Shown here: positions 8,472 to 17,206 of the stretch, piece after piece
How the letters are laid out: every line of letters begins with the position of its first letter
Numbering within the stretch: position 1 is the first letter of the stretch
Origin: Mesorhizobium prunaredense
GTDB lineage: Bacteria; Pseudomonadota; Alphaproteobacteria; Rhizobiales; Rhizobiaceae
DNA length: 64,000 nt
Reading direction: 5' to 3'
Assembly (NCBI RefSeq): GCF_900156895.1
Contig: NZ_FTPD01000023.1
Span: forward strand, 254,892-318,891
Made by a program: the position numbers and the translations under genes
The notes under the pieces: model-generated
Databases searched by the model: none
What the model was told of the DNA's origin: nothing
The model's input: only the letters and a program-made list of their open reading frames with translations

Positions 8472-9302
8472 GTGCCAGCCACCACAACCGCCCCTGTCAC
8501 CTCCACCCCTGTCACCTCTACCCTTGTCACCCCCACTTTGGTCATCCCCGACCTCGCCGGAAAGGCGGTGCTGATCACCGGCGCTTCGACCGGCATCGGG
8601 GCGGCACTTGCGCTGGCCTACGCCGCGCAGAAGTGCCGCGTCGCGCTGCATTACAATTCAAGTGGGGCGGCTGCCGAAAACCTGGCCAAAACCATCCGCA
8701 ACGGCGGTGGCGAGGTATTCCCGGTCCAGGGCGATTTCTCGATCGCTGCCGAGGTCGAGCGCGTCGTCGAGGACAGCGCGCAACATTTCGGCCGGCTCGA
8801 TGGCCTGGTCAACAATGCCGGCGGCATGCTCGGCCGCGTGCCTTATGCCGAACTGACCGAGGCGCATTACGATGCGGTGATGGACCTCAACGCCCGCTCC
8901 GTGCTGACCGCATCACGCCAGGCGATGCCATGGCTGAAGCGCCAGGGCGGCTTCATTGTCAATACCTCGTCGATCGCGGCACGCAATGGCGCCGGCGGCG
9001 GCGCCGGCCTTTATGGCTCGGCCAAGGCCTTCGTCTCCAATGTGACCCGCGGCATGGCCAAGGAACTGATCGGCTTCAACATCCGCGTCAACGCGGTGGC
9101 GCCGGGCACCATCGCGACAGCTTTCCATGAGCGCTATTCGACCGAGGAGCATATGAGGGCCATGGTGGCCACCATTCCGCAGGGCCGCGCCGGCACGCCC
9201 GAGGACTGCGTCGGCGCCTATCTGTTCCTCTCGTCCGCTCTGTTGAGCGGTTACATCACCGGCCAGGTGATCGAGGTGAACGGTGGCCAGTTGATGCCGT
9301 GA
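8472..9302 (+). CDS. Short-chain dehydrogenase/reductase (SDR)
   Basis: This is a classical SDR of about 276 residues. The cofactor motif TGASTGIG is near residue 38, NNAGG near residue 118, the catalytic Ser (NTSS) near residue 166, and the YGSAK pair (Tyr/Lys) near residues 179-183; it ends with the usual EVNGGQLMP tail. Substrate is unknown. I prefer the GTG at 8472 because GGAGG lies 7 nt before it (8460-8464); an ATG at 8421 would add 17 residues. The N-terminus before the Rossmann fold carries a Thr/Val/Pro repeat (TSTPV, TSTLV, TPTLV). Confidence 0.88.
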   Translation: MPATTTAPVTSTPVTSTLVTPTLVIPDLAGKAVLITGASTGIGAALALAYAAQKCRVALHYNSSGAAAENLAKTIRNGGGEVFPVQGDFSIAAEVERVVEDSAQHFGRLDGLVNNAGGMLGRVPYAELTEAHYDAVMDLNARSVLTASRQAMPWLKRQGGFIVNTSSIAARNGAGGGAGLYGSAKAFVSNVTRGMAKELIGFNIRVNAVAPGTIATAFHERYSTEEHMRAMVATIPQGRAGTPEDCVGAYLFLSSALLSGYITGQVIEVNGGQLMP

Positions 9303-9347
9303 GCGGCGACCTGCATACTTGTCGCAACAAGCAACGGAGAACCGGCA

Positions 9348-9656
9348 ATGTACGGTCTGATCGGCAAGATGCGGGCGACGCGCGGCCAGCGCGACGCAAT
9401 GATGGATGTCCTGCTTGCCAGCACCGGCGCCCTGCCTGGCTGCCTGAGCTACATCATCGCCACCGACCCGGCTGATGCCGACGCGATCTGGGTGACCGAG
9501 GTATGGACCGACCAGGCAAGCCACAAGGCTTCGCTGCAATTGCCGGAAGTCCAGGCAGCGATTGCCAAGGCGCGGCCGATCATCGCCGGGTTTGAGTTCC
9601 AGGTCGAAACGCATCCTGTTGGTGGATTTGGGTTGGCTGAGGCCAAGGCGGGATAG
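9348..9656 (+). CDS. Antibiotic biosynthesis monooxygenase (ABM) domain protein
   Basis: This 102-residue protein is a single ABM dimeric alpha/beta-barrel domain: MYGLIGKMRATRGQRDAMMDVLL, an LPGCLSYII strand, then WVTEVWTDQASHKASLQLP. Members include heme monooxygenases, quinol monooxygenases (YgiN) and many of unknown role. The SDR lies 46 nt upstream on the same strand, so a small redox operon is plausible. No specific substrate can be given. Confidence 0.85.
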   Translation: MYGLIGKMRATRGQRDAMMDVLLASTGALPGCLSYIIATDPADADAIWVTEVWTDQASHKASLQLPEVQAAIAKARPIIAGFEFQVETHPVGGFGLAEAKAG

Positions 9657-9680
9657 CTGGCGGGACAGCGTCCCCTTGGG

Positions 9681-9840
9681 GGGAGACCGGCCGTCGTCCC
9701 GGCTTTCGCCAATCTCTGATGGAGCAAGAGTGGGCGGGACGCTGAAGCTGCCAATCTCCCCCCTCGTGGAGGAGATGTCCGGCAGGACAGAGGGGGGCGC
9801 GAAGGATCGCGACGCAAGGCGTTGTACCACCCGCCACCAT
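9681..9840. repeat. Dispersed intergenic repeat, mesorhizobial type
   Basis: The gap between the ABM gene and the AbrB-type permease holds an imperfect inverted-repeat block with CTCCCCCCTCGTGGAGGAGA (from 9761) and TCCGGCAGGACAGAGGGGGG. From memory, blocks of this form (CTCCCCC...GGGGGAGAT GTCCGGCAGGACAGAGGGGG) are common intergenic elements in Mesorhizobium genomes. No gene is seen here. Confidence 0.5.
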
Positions 9841-9892
9841 ACTCCCCGCAAAAACGGTTCGCATTTTTCCCCGGCCGGTCTAAGAGCCGGAT

Positions 9893-10990
9893 ATGGACTC
9901 TCTCCCGAACCCGCCGGCCCTGAACCCGCCGGCCCTCGAGCATCTGGCGCGGATACCCAAAGTCTGGCAGTGGCTGGCCCTCCTGATCTTCTCGATCCTG
10001 TTTGCCGGCGCGCTGGAATTCGGCGCCTTGCCGGCAGCGCTGCTGATCGGACCGATGCTGGCGGCGATCCTGGCCGGCACCAACGGCGCCACGGTGCGTG
10101 TGCCGCGCCCTTTGTTCGGCGCCGCCCAGGCGATCGTCGGCTGCCTTGTCGCCGCTTCGATCTCCGCCGATATCTTTCCGCTCTTCTACAAGGAATGGCC
10201 GCTGTTCCTCGGCGCCGTGGTGGCGACCGTCGCGGCATCCAGCCTGCTCGGTTGGCTCATCAGCCGCTGGCGTATCCTGCCCGGCACCACCGCGGTCTGG
10301 GGCTCATCGCCGGGCGCGGCCACCGCCATGGTGCTGATGGCCGGCGCCTTCGGCGCCGACCAGCGCCTCGTCGCCTTCATGCAATATCTGCGCGTCATCT
10401 TTGTCTCGATGACTGCCGCACTTGTCGCAAAGGTCGACACATCAGGCATCGAGATCCCGGCCATCGTCTGGTTCCCGCAGATCGATCCGACAGCCTTTGC
10501 CGCAACACTTGGCGTGGCGCTCGTCGGCAGTCTTATCGGAAAGCTGTTCAGGCTGCCGTCACCCTTGTTCCTCGGCACCTTCATTTTCGGCACTGCGGTG
10601 CATCTCGGACTTGGCGTGACGATGCAGTTGCCGCCCTGGCTGCTCGCCCTCGGATATACGATGATCGGCTGGACCATCGGCCTGAATTTCACCAGGGCAA
10701 TTCTGCGGCACGCGACGCGGGCACTGCCGCAGATCATCGGCTCGATCATCCTCCTCATCGCCTTTTGCGGCGGCCTCGGCTTCATGATCAGCCATGTCCT
10801 CGGCATCGATCCGCTGACCGCCTATCTGGCGACCAGCCCCGGCGGCATAGACAGCGTCGCCATCATCGCCGCCGCCGCACAACACGTCGACATCTCCTTC
10901 GTCATGGCGTTGCAATCGGCCCGCTTCCTGATCGTGCTGCTGGTCGGACCGAGCGTGGCGCGGCTGGTGGCGCGAAGTCTGAGGGAATGA
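9893..10990 (+). CDS. AbrB-family (DUF/ammonia monooxygenase-like) integral membrane protein
   Basis: The 365-residue protein has about ten membrane helices arranged as two homologous halves, each with a Gly/Pro-rich segment of AbrB-duplication permeases (GALPAALLIGPMLAAILAG near residue 43 and the later LxxTSPGGIDSVAIIAAA near residue 315). This is the family annotated as AbrB family transporter or putative ammonia monooxygenase; the latter name is historical. Transport substrate is unknown. The gene has its own upstream repeat region and appears monocistronic. Confidence 0.82.
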   Translation: MDSLPNPPALNPPALEHLARIPKVWQWLALLIFSILFAGALEFGALPAALLIGPMLAAILAGTNGATVRVPRPLFGAAQAIVGCLVAASISADIFPLFYKEWPLFLGAVVATVAASSLLGWLISRWRILPGTTAVWGSSPGAATAMVLMAGAFGADQRLVAFMQYLRVIFVSMTAALVAKVDTSGIEIPAIVWFPQIDPTAFAATLGVALVGSLIGKLFRLPSPLFLGTFIFGTAVHLGLGVTMQLPPWLLALGYTMIGWTIGLNFTRAILRHATRALPQIIGSIILLIAFCGGLGFMISHVLGIDPLTAYLATSPGGIDSVAIIAAAAQHVDISFVMALQSARFLIVLLVGPSVARLVARSLRE

Positions 10991-11016
10991 CCCGCTCACG
11001 CTGCCAACTGGCACTA

Positions 11017-11793
11017 TCAGTCCAGCCGATGCATCAGGTCATCGTCCAGCCAGCGGGCGAAGAAATAGACCAATTGCTTGTGCCACCACGGCCAGTCATG
11101 GCTGACATCGCCCCCCCAATAGTCGACCCAGGCGGGAATGGACTTTTCGCGCAGCACCTGTTCCAGCGCCCGCGTCTCGACCAGCATCCGTTCTTCCCAC
11201 GCCCCCTGCCCGCAGCAGAAGATCAGCCTCAGCGCCTTCAGCCGGCCAAGCAGTTTCTGATCGACGATGCCAGGCAGATAGTCGAGGGGCGAGTTGAAGA
11301 AGACGTTGCCGTCGAGCGCCTCACCGAAGAAGTCGCGGGTCGAATAGACGCCCGACAGCGCGATGACGCCGCTGCTCAGTTCCGGAAAGCGGAAGACGAA
11401 GTTCGATGCGTGATAGCCGCCCATCGAACAGCCTGAAAACAGCGGCTTCAGGGTGCGCCCGCCATTGGCCCCGTCGGCGACCGCCAACAATTTGGGCAGC
11501 GCCTCCTCGCGCACGTAGCGGAAATAGGCTTCGTGGCGGGCGATGCGGTCGGCTGGGTCGGCATGCTTGGCGAAGAAGGATTCCGAATCGATCCCGTCGA
11601 GGGTGAACAGCTGGATGCGGCCGGTGTCGATGAACTCCGAAAGCGCTGCGACCCCGCCGGAATCCTCGAACTGATAGAACCGTCCTTGTGAGGTCGGGAA
11701 CACCACCACTGGCCGCCCGGCGTGGCCGTAGCGCTTGTATTCCATGTCGCGGCCAAGGTTCCGGGCAAAGCCCTTATGATAAGAGATATCCAT
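11017..11793 (-). CDS. Esterase-like alpha/beta hydrolase
   Basis: The 258-residue protein has an esterase-D-like fold: nucleophile elbow SGCSMGG near residue 123, the preceding strand PVVVFPTSQGRFYQFED near residue 30, and a late HDWPWW segment that supplies the catalytic histidine. The aspartate region LDGIDSESFF lies near residue 65. The ATG at 11793 gives the usual start for this family; the neighbouring GTG at 11800-11802 would overlap the upstream stop. It follows the ATP-grasp gene within 6 nt, so the pair is almost certainly co-transcribed. Confidence 0.82.
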   Translation of the reverse strand: MDISYHKGFARNLGRDMEYKRYGHAGRPVVVFPTSQGRFYQFEDSGGVAALSEFIDTGRIQLFTLDGIDSESFFAKHADPADRIARHEAYFRYVREEALPKLLAVADGANGGRTLKPLFSGCSMGGYHASNFVFRFPELSSGVIALSGVYSTRDFFGEALDGNVFFNSPLDYLPGIVDQKLLGRLKALRLIFCCGQGAWEERMLVETRALEQVLREKSIPAWVDYWGGDVSHDWPWWHKQLVYFFARWLDDDLMHRLD

Positions 11794-11798
11794 CGGCC

Positions 11799-12965
11799 TC
11801 ACGCCTTTTCCGCGTGGATGTAGCCGACCGCCTGGCGCAGCGCTTGGGCGTCTTTCGACCGCATCTGATAGGCGTAGTGTCCCATGGCGCGGCTGAAAAC
11901 CTCTTCTATGGCCTGATGGTGGACGATCTTGTCGCCATGGGCGGCTAGCACGTCGGCATGGCTATGCAAATAGTGGAGGTGCCGCTTGCGGCTGGCATAG
12001 GCGGTGAAATACTTGCCCTTGTAGGGCCCGCCGGCGGCATCCCTGACCACCATCTCGGCCCACGCCGCATAGACGTCGATGTCGAACGTGTAGTTGATGG
12101 CGTCGGTCATCCAGGCGCCGGGCGGCCGCATGTTGACCTCGAGCGCGATGATGCGGTCGTCCTTCGTCTCGAACAACTCGATGTGGAAGAAGCGCTCACG
12201 CACATCGAATGCCCGGAGGATCTTCCGGCCTGCCTCCTCCACCGCTGGGCTGATCTCGGGAAAGCAGGTGTAACTCATATGGCGGTCGCGGTTGACCACC
12301 TCCATGACGCTCTGGTCGTAGCGGTGGCTGGCCGCCAGAACCACATCGCCGTCGCGGTTGACCAGCCCGTCGAAGGTCACTACCAGCCCCTCGATGAACT
12401 GCTCCATGACGAAGCTGACATCTTCCGGCTTGCCCTTGAAAAACTGGTCGAGTTCCCTCGTATTGGAAATCTTGAAGGTGTTCGAAGCGCCGGAGCCCGA
12501 ATCCGGCTTGACCACCACGGGATAGCCGACACGGCGGATGAAGGTCATGGCGCCGGCCCGGTCGGAGCATTTGCGCTGCGGGATGGTCTCGACGCCGCCC
12601 TTGCGGAAGAAGGCCCGCATGCGGCTCTTGCGCTTCAGGTTCTTCACGAAATCGAGTTTGGTGCCAAAGATGTTGAAGTCGGTACGGATGTTGGCTTCCA
12701 GTTCCAGCCAGTGCTCGTTGAGCGACTCGAAGCGGTCGATGCGGCCCCATTTGTGGATGAAATGGCCCATCGCCCGGAACACCGGCTTGTAGTCCTCCAT
12801 GTCGGCGACGCGGTAATATTCCGACAGCGCCGTCTTCAGCTTTCCGTTCAGCGCTTCATAGGGCGCATCGCCGATGCCGAGCACGGTGGCGCCGGCCTTC
12901 CTCAGCCGATCGCAGAAGTCGGCCCCGTTGGCGGGAAAATGCGGCGAGAAGAACACGAAATTCAT
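11799..12965 (-). CDS. ATP-grasp domain ligase
   Basis: The ~388-residue protein has the three-part ATP-grasp fold. A pre-ATP-grasp Rossmann-like domain comes first (NFVFFSPHFPANGADFCDRL), then the ATP-binding part (YPVVVKPDSGSGASNTFKI near residue 158, EQFIEG near 198) and the metal-binding end (IIALEVNMRPPGAW near residue 288, with Glu and Asn as Mg ligands). It resembles carbamoyl-phosphate-synthase-like and amide/peptide-forming ligases of unknown substrate. The downstream esterase suggests a pathway that forms and cleaves an ester or amide. The start at 12965 is placed behind a G-rich Shine-Dalgarno. Confidence 0.85.
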   Translation of the reverse strand: MNFVFFSPHFPANGADFCDRLRKAGATVLGIGDAPYEALNGKLKTALSEYYRVADMEDYKPVFRAMGHFIHKWGRIDRFESLNEHWLELEANIRTDFNIFGTKLDFVKNLKRKSRMRAFFRKGGVETIPQRKCSDRAGAMTFIRRVGYPVVVKPDSGSGASNTFKISNTRELDQFFKGKPEDVSFVMEQFIEGLVVTFDGLVNRDGDVVLAASHRYDQSVMEVVNRDRHMSYTCFPEISPAVEEAGRKILRAFDVRERFFHIELFETKDDRIIALEVNMRPPGAWMTDAINYTFDIDVYAAWAEMVVRDAAGGPYKGKYFTAYASRKRHLHYLHSHADVLAAHGDKIVHHQAIEEVFSRAMGHYAYQMRSKDAQALRQAVGYIHAEKA

Positions 12966-13099
12966 GGACGGCATCCCCCGGCATTGTCACCAAGTCGACA
13001 GCCCAGTCTGGCGCATTTGCCGCGTGTGGGGAAGGGCGCGCACAGCGCTGCCATGCAGCCCACTTGCCTCTCCTTAGCCGCTCCTGTATGAAAATCGCC

Positions 13100-13219
13100 A
13101 TGACCAACCGCGCCACCTCCATCGCTTCCCGTCAGACCGGCTTTGCTGGCGAGACCGTGCGCGCGCTTGCTTCCGCCCTGCTGCTTCTCGGCCTTATCGG
13201 CGATCGCCGGGTTCGCTGA
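13100..13219 (+). CDS. Probable leucine-rich leader peptide of leuA
   Basis: An open frame of 39 codons begins ATGACCAACCGCG and contains the run LASALLLLGLIGDRR near its end, with four consecutive Leu codons and a fifth two codons later. It ends 153 nt upstream of leuA and is followed by nested hairpins. Leader peptides rich in the end-product amino acid upstream of leuA are known in rhizobia, so attenuation by leucine supply is the likely role. An in-frame ATG at 13088 would add four residues. Confidence 0.7.
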   Translation: MTNRATSIASRQTGFAGETVRALASALLLLGLIGDRRVR

Positions 13220-13263
13220 AGGAGCGCCCGGCGGTCGAACCGCCGCTCACGCGCATGCTCCTT
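13219..13263 (+). promoter_or_regulatory. Nested hairpins between leucine leader and leuA
   Basis: AAGGAGC (13219-13225) pairs with GCTCCTT (13257-13263), enclosing the tighter stem CGGCGGT...ACCGCCG around 13229-13245. The outer arm begins at the leader stop, so a ribosome stalled on Leu codons would change pairing. A strong T-run does not follow, so termination itself is less certain than at trpL. Confidence 0.5.
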
Positions 13264-13372
13264 GGCCATTCTCAAAATTGGCAAGTCAACATCAAATGAA
13301 CATCTGCTAAAGGCGCCGCTCGGCACCAAATCCGCCTGAAGGCGGATCCGCGAGCCGCCGGGAGAGACGACA

Positions 13373-15130
13373 ATGAACGCACGAGATGAGATCCGCGCAG
13401 ACAGCGGGGCGATGGGCAAGGATGCCCGGGGCATGCCAGGGGCAGCCCGGGGCATGCCGGGGGCAGCCCGCAAATACCAACCCTACCCGACCGTCGGTCT
13501 CACCGACCGCGTGTGGCCTTCGAAAGTCATCGACAAGGCACCGATCTGGTGCTCGGTCGACCTGCGCGACGGCAACCAGGCGCTGATCGATCCGATGGGC
13601 CACGAGCGCAAGGCGCGCATGTTCGCCCTGCTCCTCGACATAGGCTTCAAGGAGATCGAGATCGGCTTCCCGTCGGCCTCGCAGACCGATTTCGATTTCG
13701 CTCGCTGGTGCATCGAAGAGGGTAAAGTATCAGACGATGTCTCGCTGCAGGTGCTGGTGCAGTGCCGGCCGGAACTGATCACCCGCACTTTCGAGGCGCT
13801 GCAGGGCGCCACCAACCCGATCGTGCATTTCTACAATTCGACCAGCGAATTGCAGCGCCGCGTCGTCTTCGATAAGGACGTCGCCGGCATCAGGCGGATC
13901 GCCACCGATGCGGCCAAGATGATCACCGACATGGCAGCGAAGGCCGGCGGCTTCTATCGTTTCGAATATTCGCCGGAGAGCTTTACCGGCACCGAGCTCG
14001 AAGTGGCGCTGGAAATCTGCAACGCCGTCACCGAAATCGTGAAGCCGACGCCGGAAAACAAGCTGATCATCAACCTGCCGTCTACGGTCGAGATGTCGAC
14101 ACCCAACATCTATGCCGATCGCATCGAATGGATGTGCCGCAATCTCGACAACCGCGAGAACCTGCTCGTCTCGCTGCATCCGCACAACGACCGCGGCACC
14201 GGGATCGCCACCACCGAACTCGGCCTGATGGCGGGCGCGGACCGCGTCGAAGGCACGCTGTTCGGCAATGGCGAACGCACCGGCAATGTCGACATCGTCA
14301 CGCTGGCGCTCAACATGTACACGCAAGGCGTCGATCCCGAGCTCGATTGCTCCGACATCAACCGGATGAAGGACGTCTACGAATATTCGAACCAGTTGAA
14401 GATCCCCGAGCGCCATCCCTATGTCGGCGAACTTGTCTACACCGCCTTTTCCGGCTCGCACCAGGATGCCATCAACAAGGGCATGAAGGCGTTGCGCAAG
14501 GCCAACACGCCGTACTGGGAAGTGCCCTATCTGCCGATCGACCCGGCCGATGTCGGGCGCAACTACGAGGCGATCATCCGCATCAACTCGCAGTCCGGCA
14601 AGGGCGGCATCGCCTATGTGCTGCAGGCGGACTACGGCCTCAATCTGCCGCGCAACCTGCAGATCGAGTTCAGTCAAGCGATCCAGGCGATCACCGACGC
14701 CGAAGGCAAGGAGGTGCCGGCCAAGCGCATCTACGAGCGCTTTCTCGAAGCCTACGTCGATCAGCCTGGCGCGCGGCTAAAATTCCTCGACCACCACACT
14801 TATCCCGACATCGAGATCAAGGGGCGGCGCGCGGTGGAGGCGATCATCCTCGACAGGGGCAAGGAGGTGACGATATCAGGCTCCGGAACTGGTCCGATCG
14901 ACGGCTTTGTCGACGCGCTGTCGCGCCATGTCGGCGTGCCGATGTCGGTGCTCGACTATTCGGAGCACTCCATGCAGCGCGGCTCGAATGCCTCGGCCAT
15001 CTCCTATGTCGAGATGGAGCATCCCGGCGGCAAACTGTTCGGCGCCGGCATCAACACCAATATCGTGGCCGCTTCGCTGGAAGCCGTGGTTTCCGCCGCC
15101 AACCGCATCGTCGGCCGAAAGGTCGACTAG
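13373..15130 (+). CDS. leuA: 2-isopropylmalate synthase
   Basis: The 585-residue enzyme condenses acetyl-CoA with 2-oxoisovalerate, the first committed step of leucine synthesis. It is the long LeuA type: the TIM barrel holds WCSVDLRDGNQAL (catalytic Arg and Asp), SLHPHNDRGTG (metal His) and EGTLFGNGERTGNVD, and the C-terminal regulatory domain binds leucine. The start at 13373 follows GGGAGAGACG. The N-terminus contains an in-frame tandem repeat DARGMPGAARGMPGAAR (about residues 18-34), a short slippage-type duplication outside the catalytic domain. Confidence 0.95.
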   Translation: MNARDEIRADSGAMGKDARGMPGAARGMPGAARKYQPYPTVGLTDRVWPSKVIDKAPIWCSVDLRDGNQALIDPMGHERKARMFALLLDIGFKEIEIGFPSASQTDFDFARWCIEEGKVSDDVSLQVLVQCRPELITRTFEALQGATNPIVHFYNSTSELQRRVVFDKDVAGIRRIATDAAKMITDMAAKAGGFYRFEYSPESFTGTELEVALEICNAVTEIVKPTPENKLIINLPSTVEMSTPNIYADRIEWMCRNLDNRENLLVSLHPHNDRGTGIATTELGLMAGADRVEGTLFGNGERTGNVDIVTLALNMYTQGVDPELDCSDINRMKDVYEYSNQLKIPERHPYVGELVYTAFSGSHQDAINKGMKALRKANTPYWEVPYLPIDPADVGRNYEAIIRINSQSGKGGIAYVLQADYGLNLPRNLQIEFSQAIQAITDAEGKEVPAKRIYERFLEAYVDQPGARLKFLDHHTYPDIEIKGRRAVEAIILDRGKEVTISGSGTGPIDGFVDALSRHVGVPMSVLDYSEHSMQRGSNASAISYVEMEHPGGKLFGAGINTNIVAASLEAVVSAANRIVGRKVD

Positions 15131-15152
15131 ACCAGCTGTCGAAAGCTATGAG

Positions 15153-15192
15153 CTGGAGCAAGATGAGCCCGGATCGTATCATCTTGCTCCAG
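15153..15192 (+). terminator. Hairpin after leuA
   Basis: A perfect 14-bp stem CTGGAGCAAGATGA / TCATCTTGCTCCAG (15153-15166 with 15179-15192, 12-nt loop) starts 23 nt after the leuA stop. Only a short TCTTT follows, so it may terminate transcription or protect the 3' end. Its sequence resembles hairpin repeats found between mesorhizobial genes. Confidence 0.6.
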
Positions 15193-15324
15193 TCTTTCGC
15201 ACCATTAACCACCGGAATATTATCCGGTGGGGTACGCGATCGCATAATGGATGCATGCTTGTATGGCAGTGCAGGCGCTATATGATTGCGTCTTAACCTG
15301 TGCCGACTTCGAGAGGATCGACAC

Positions 15325-17103
15325 TTGCAGCATGCCACGCCTGCCGCCCCCGCAGTGCGCGAGACGCTGGAGCGATTGCTAGCCAGCGAAACGTTCGGGA
15401 GATCCGAACGAGCGCGCAAGCTGCTTCGCTACCTGGTCGAGCGCGAGCAGGCAGGCGAAGCCGACAAGCTCAAGGGCTTTTCCATCGCAATGGACGTTTT
15501 CGGCAAGGACGGCGATTTCGATCCGTCGACCGACGCCGTGGTGCGGGTGCAGGCGGGCAGGCTGCGCGAGCTTCTGCAGCATTACTTCGCCAATGAGGGC
15601 GTTGCCGAGCCGATCCGCATTGCCATTCCGCGTGGCGGCTATGTTCCATCCTATGAACTCAACGCGAACCGCCTGCCGGTCGAGCCGGCGGCGGCGGAAC
15701 ACGGCGAAGCGGCGGCCACCTTGCCGGAATCGGCCGAAGAACCCGGCATGGCCGCACCTGCCGCATCGTTGATGTCCCCCGTCGTTCGCCAGCCGGCACC
15801 CTCGCTGCTGCGCCATCTCCAGTTCTTCTGGCTGGCGATCGCTCTGGTCATCGCCATGCTGGGCGTGCTGATCCTTCGTCAGGGAAGCAGCGCATTGCTG
15901 GCGGGAAGCGATGCCGCGCCGACGATTGAAAATGCGGTGGCAACCGGCAGCATTGCGCCATGGGCACCGGTTGAAAGCCTTCCGCTCGTCTACATCGAGG
16001 TGAAAACCAACAGTGCCGAGGCTGCCCGCGTCGCCGCATCGCTGCGCGCCGGCCTCAGCCGCTTCGACACGGTCACCTTCATCGGTCGCGATGCTGACGG
16101 CCCGCCCGATCCGGTCGCCGATGCGATCAGCTTCGTATTCGATGTCTTGCCGGGACCAACGGCCGGCGATGTCACGTTGGAGTTTCAAAGCGTGGCGACC
16201 GGACGGGTCCTGCTGTCACGCAACTTGACTGCCGCCGACAGCACACCCTCCACCGTCGAGAACAGTGTCGCCGGTATTTTGAGTTCGGCCGTTCCCGCCT
16301 CGGGCGCGATCTACAACTATATCGAACAGAGCGGCCTTCAGACCGGCCTGACGGAATGTCTGCTGCTCAACGACAAATACTATCTCGACCAGGGCGCCAA
16401 AACGCATGAGGCTGCCTATCGCTGCCTCGAAATCCTGGTCGATCGGGATGCGAAATCGTCGCTCGTCTTTTCGGAGCTGGCGACCCTGCATCTCGAGGCG
16501 GCCACAGATCACTACGCCTATCCAGCCGGCGCAACGATCGAACAGGCGATGTCGCTGGCCCGTCGCGCCGTGCAGATGGGGCCGACCAGCCCCTATGCCC
16601 ACCGTGCCTATGGCTATCTCAATTCCCGCCTCGGCAATTCGGAGGAATCGATCCGCTGGATGCGCAAGGCCTACGAACTCAACCCTTATGACCTCAGCAT
16701 GGCGGCAGCTTACGCCTACGGGCTGATTTTCGCCGGCAGGTACAGGGAGGGAACACCGATCCTTGCTCACGCTGCCGAAACCTCCAGCGCCCATCCGACC
16801 TGGTGGGATTACGGGCTTTTCGTCGGCCAGTTCATGGCTAGCGATATGAACAAGGCCGCGCTTGCCAGCGATGCGTTGCAAGCGACGCCGACGAAATCGC
16901 ACTATCTGGCAGCGCGGCTGATCACTGCCAAGGCCGCCGGCCGCGATCAACTGGCGCACGAACTTCTGGGCGAGTTGACTGTCAAGTTCCCGAAATTCGC
17001 TGCCGATCCGCGCGCGACTTTTGTCGAGCGGAGATACCCCGCCGATCTGACCGAGCGGCTGGTCGAGGCTTTGCGTGCCGCCGGGCTCGGCAATGCCAGC
17101 TAG
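15325..17103 (+). CDS. Membrane-anchored regulator with N-terminal DNA-binding-like region and TPR repeats
   Basis: The 592-residue protein has three parts. An N-terminal ~110-residue domain (ETLERLLASETFGRSERARKLLRYLVE ... DAVVRVQAGRLRELLQHYF) is seen in rhizobial adenylate-cyclase-like or TPR regulators. One membrane helix follows near residues 165-185, then a periplasmic part with TPR-like helices (YAHRAYGYLNSRLGNSEESIRWMRKAYELNP) near residue 420. The TTG at 15325 with GAGGA upstream fits best. A signalling or stress-response role is a guess. The gene stands alone after leuA. Confidence 0.65.
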   Translation: MQHATPAAPAVRETLERLLASETFGRSERARKLLRYLVEREQAGEADKLKGFSIAMDVFGKDGDFDPSTDAVVRVQAGRLRELLQHYFANEGVAEPIRIAIPRGGYVPSYELNANRLPVEPAAAEHGEAAATLPESAEEPGMAAPAASLMSPVVRQPAPSLLRHLQFFWLAIALVIAMLGVLILRQGSSALLAGSDAAPTIENAVATGSIAPWAPVESLPLVYIEVKTNSAEAARVAASLRAGLSRFDTVTFIGRDADGPPDPVADAISFVFDVLPGPTAGDVTLEFQSVATGRVLLSRNLTAADSTPSTVENSVAGILSSAVPASGAIYNYIEQSGLQTGLTECLLLNDKYYLDQGAKTHEAAYRCLEILVDRDAKSSLVFSELATLHLEAATDHYAYPAGATIEQAMSLARRAVQMGPTSPYAHRAYGYLNSRLGNSEESIRWMRKAYELNPYDLSMAAAYAYGLIFAGRYREGTPILAHAAETSSAHPTWWDYGLFVGQFMASDMNKAALASDALQATPTKSHYLAARLITAKAAGRDQLAHELLGELTVKFPKFAADPRATFVERRYPADLTERLVEALRAAGLGNAS

Positions 17104-17206
17104 TCCTTCCGACCAGCACGGCCGATCGCGAAATCTTATTGGCCGTCGAACTTGGTACAAGACGCAATCCAGCCACATCCGAATTCGCATAAAACCATAG
17201 TATTTC

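Noticed and set aside
8913..11436. Long frames on both strands through the AbrB-type permease region
   Set aside because: They span the intergenic repeat and read antisense to or out of frame with good genes; composition is not protein-like.
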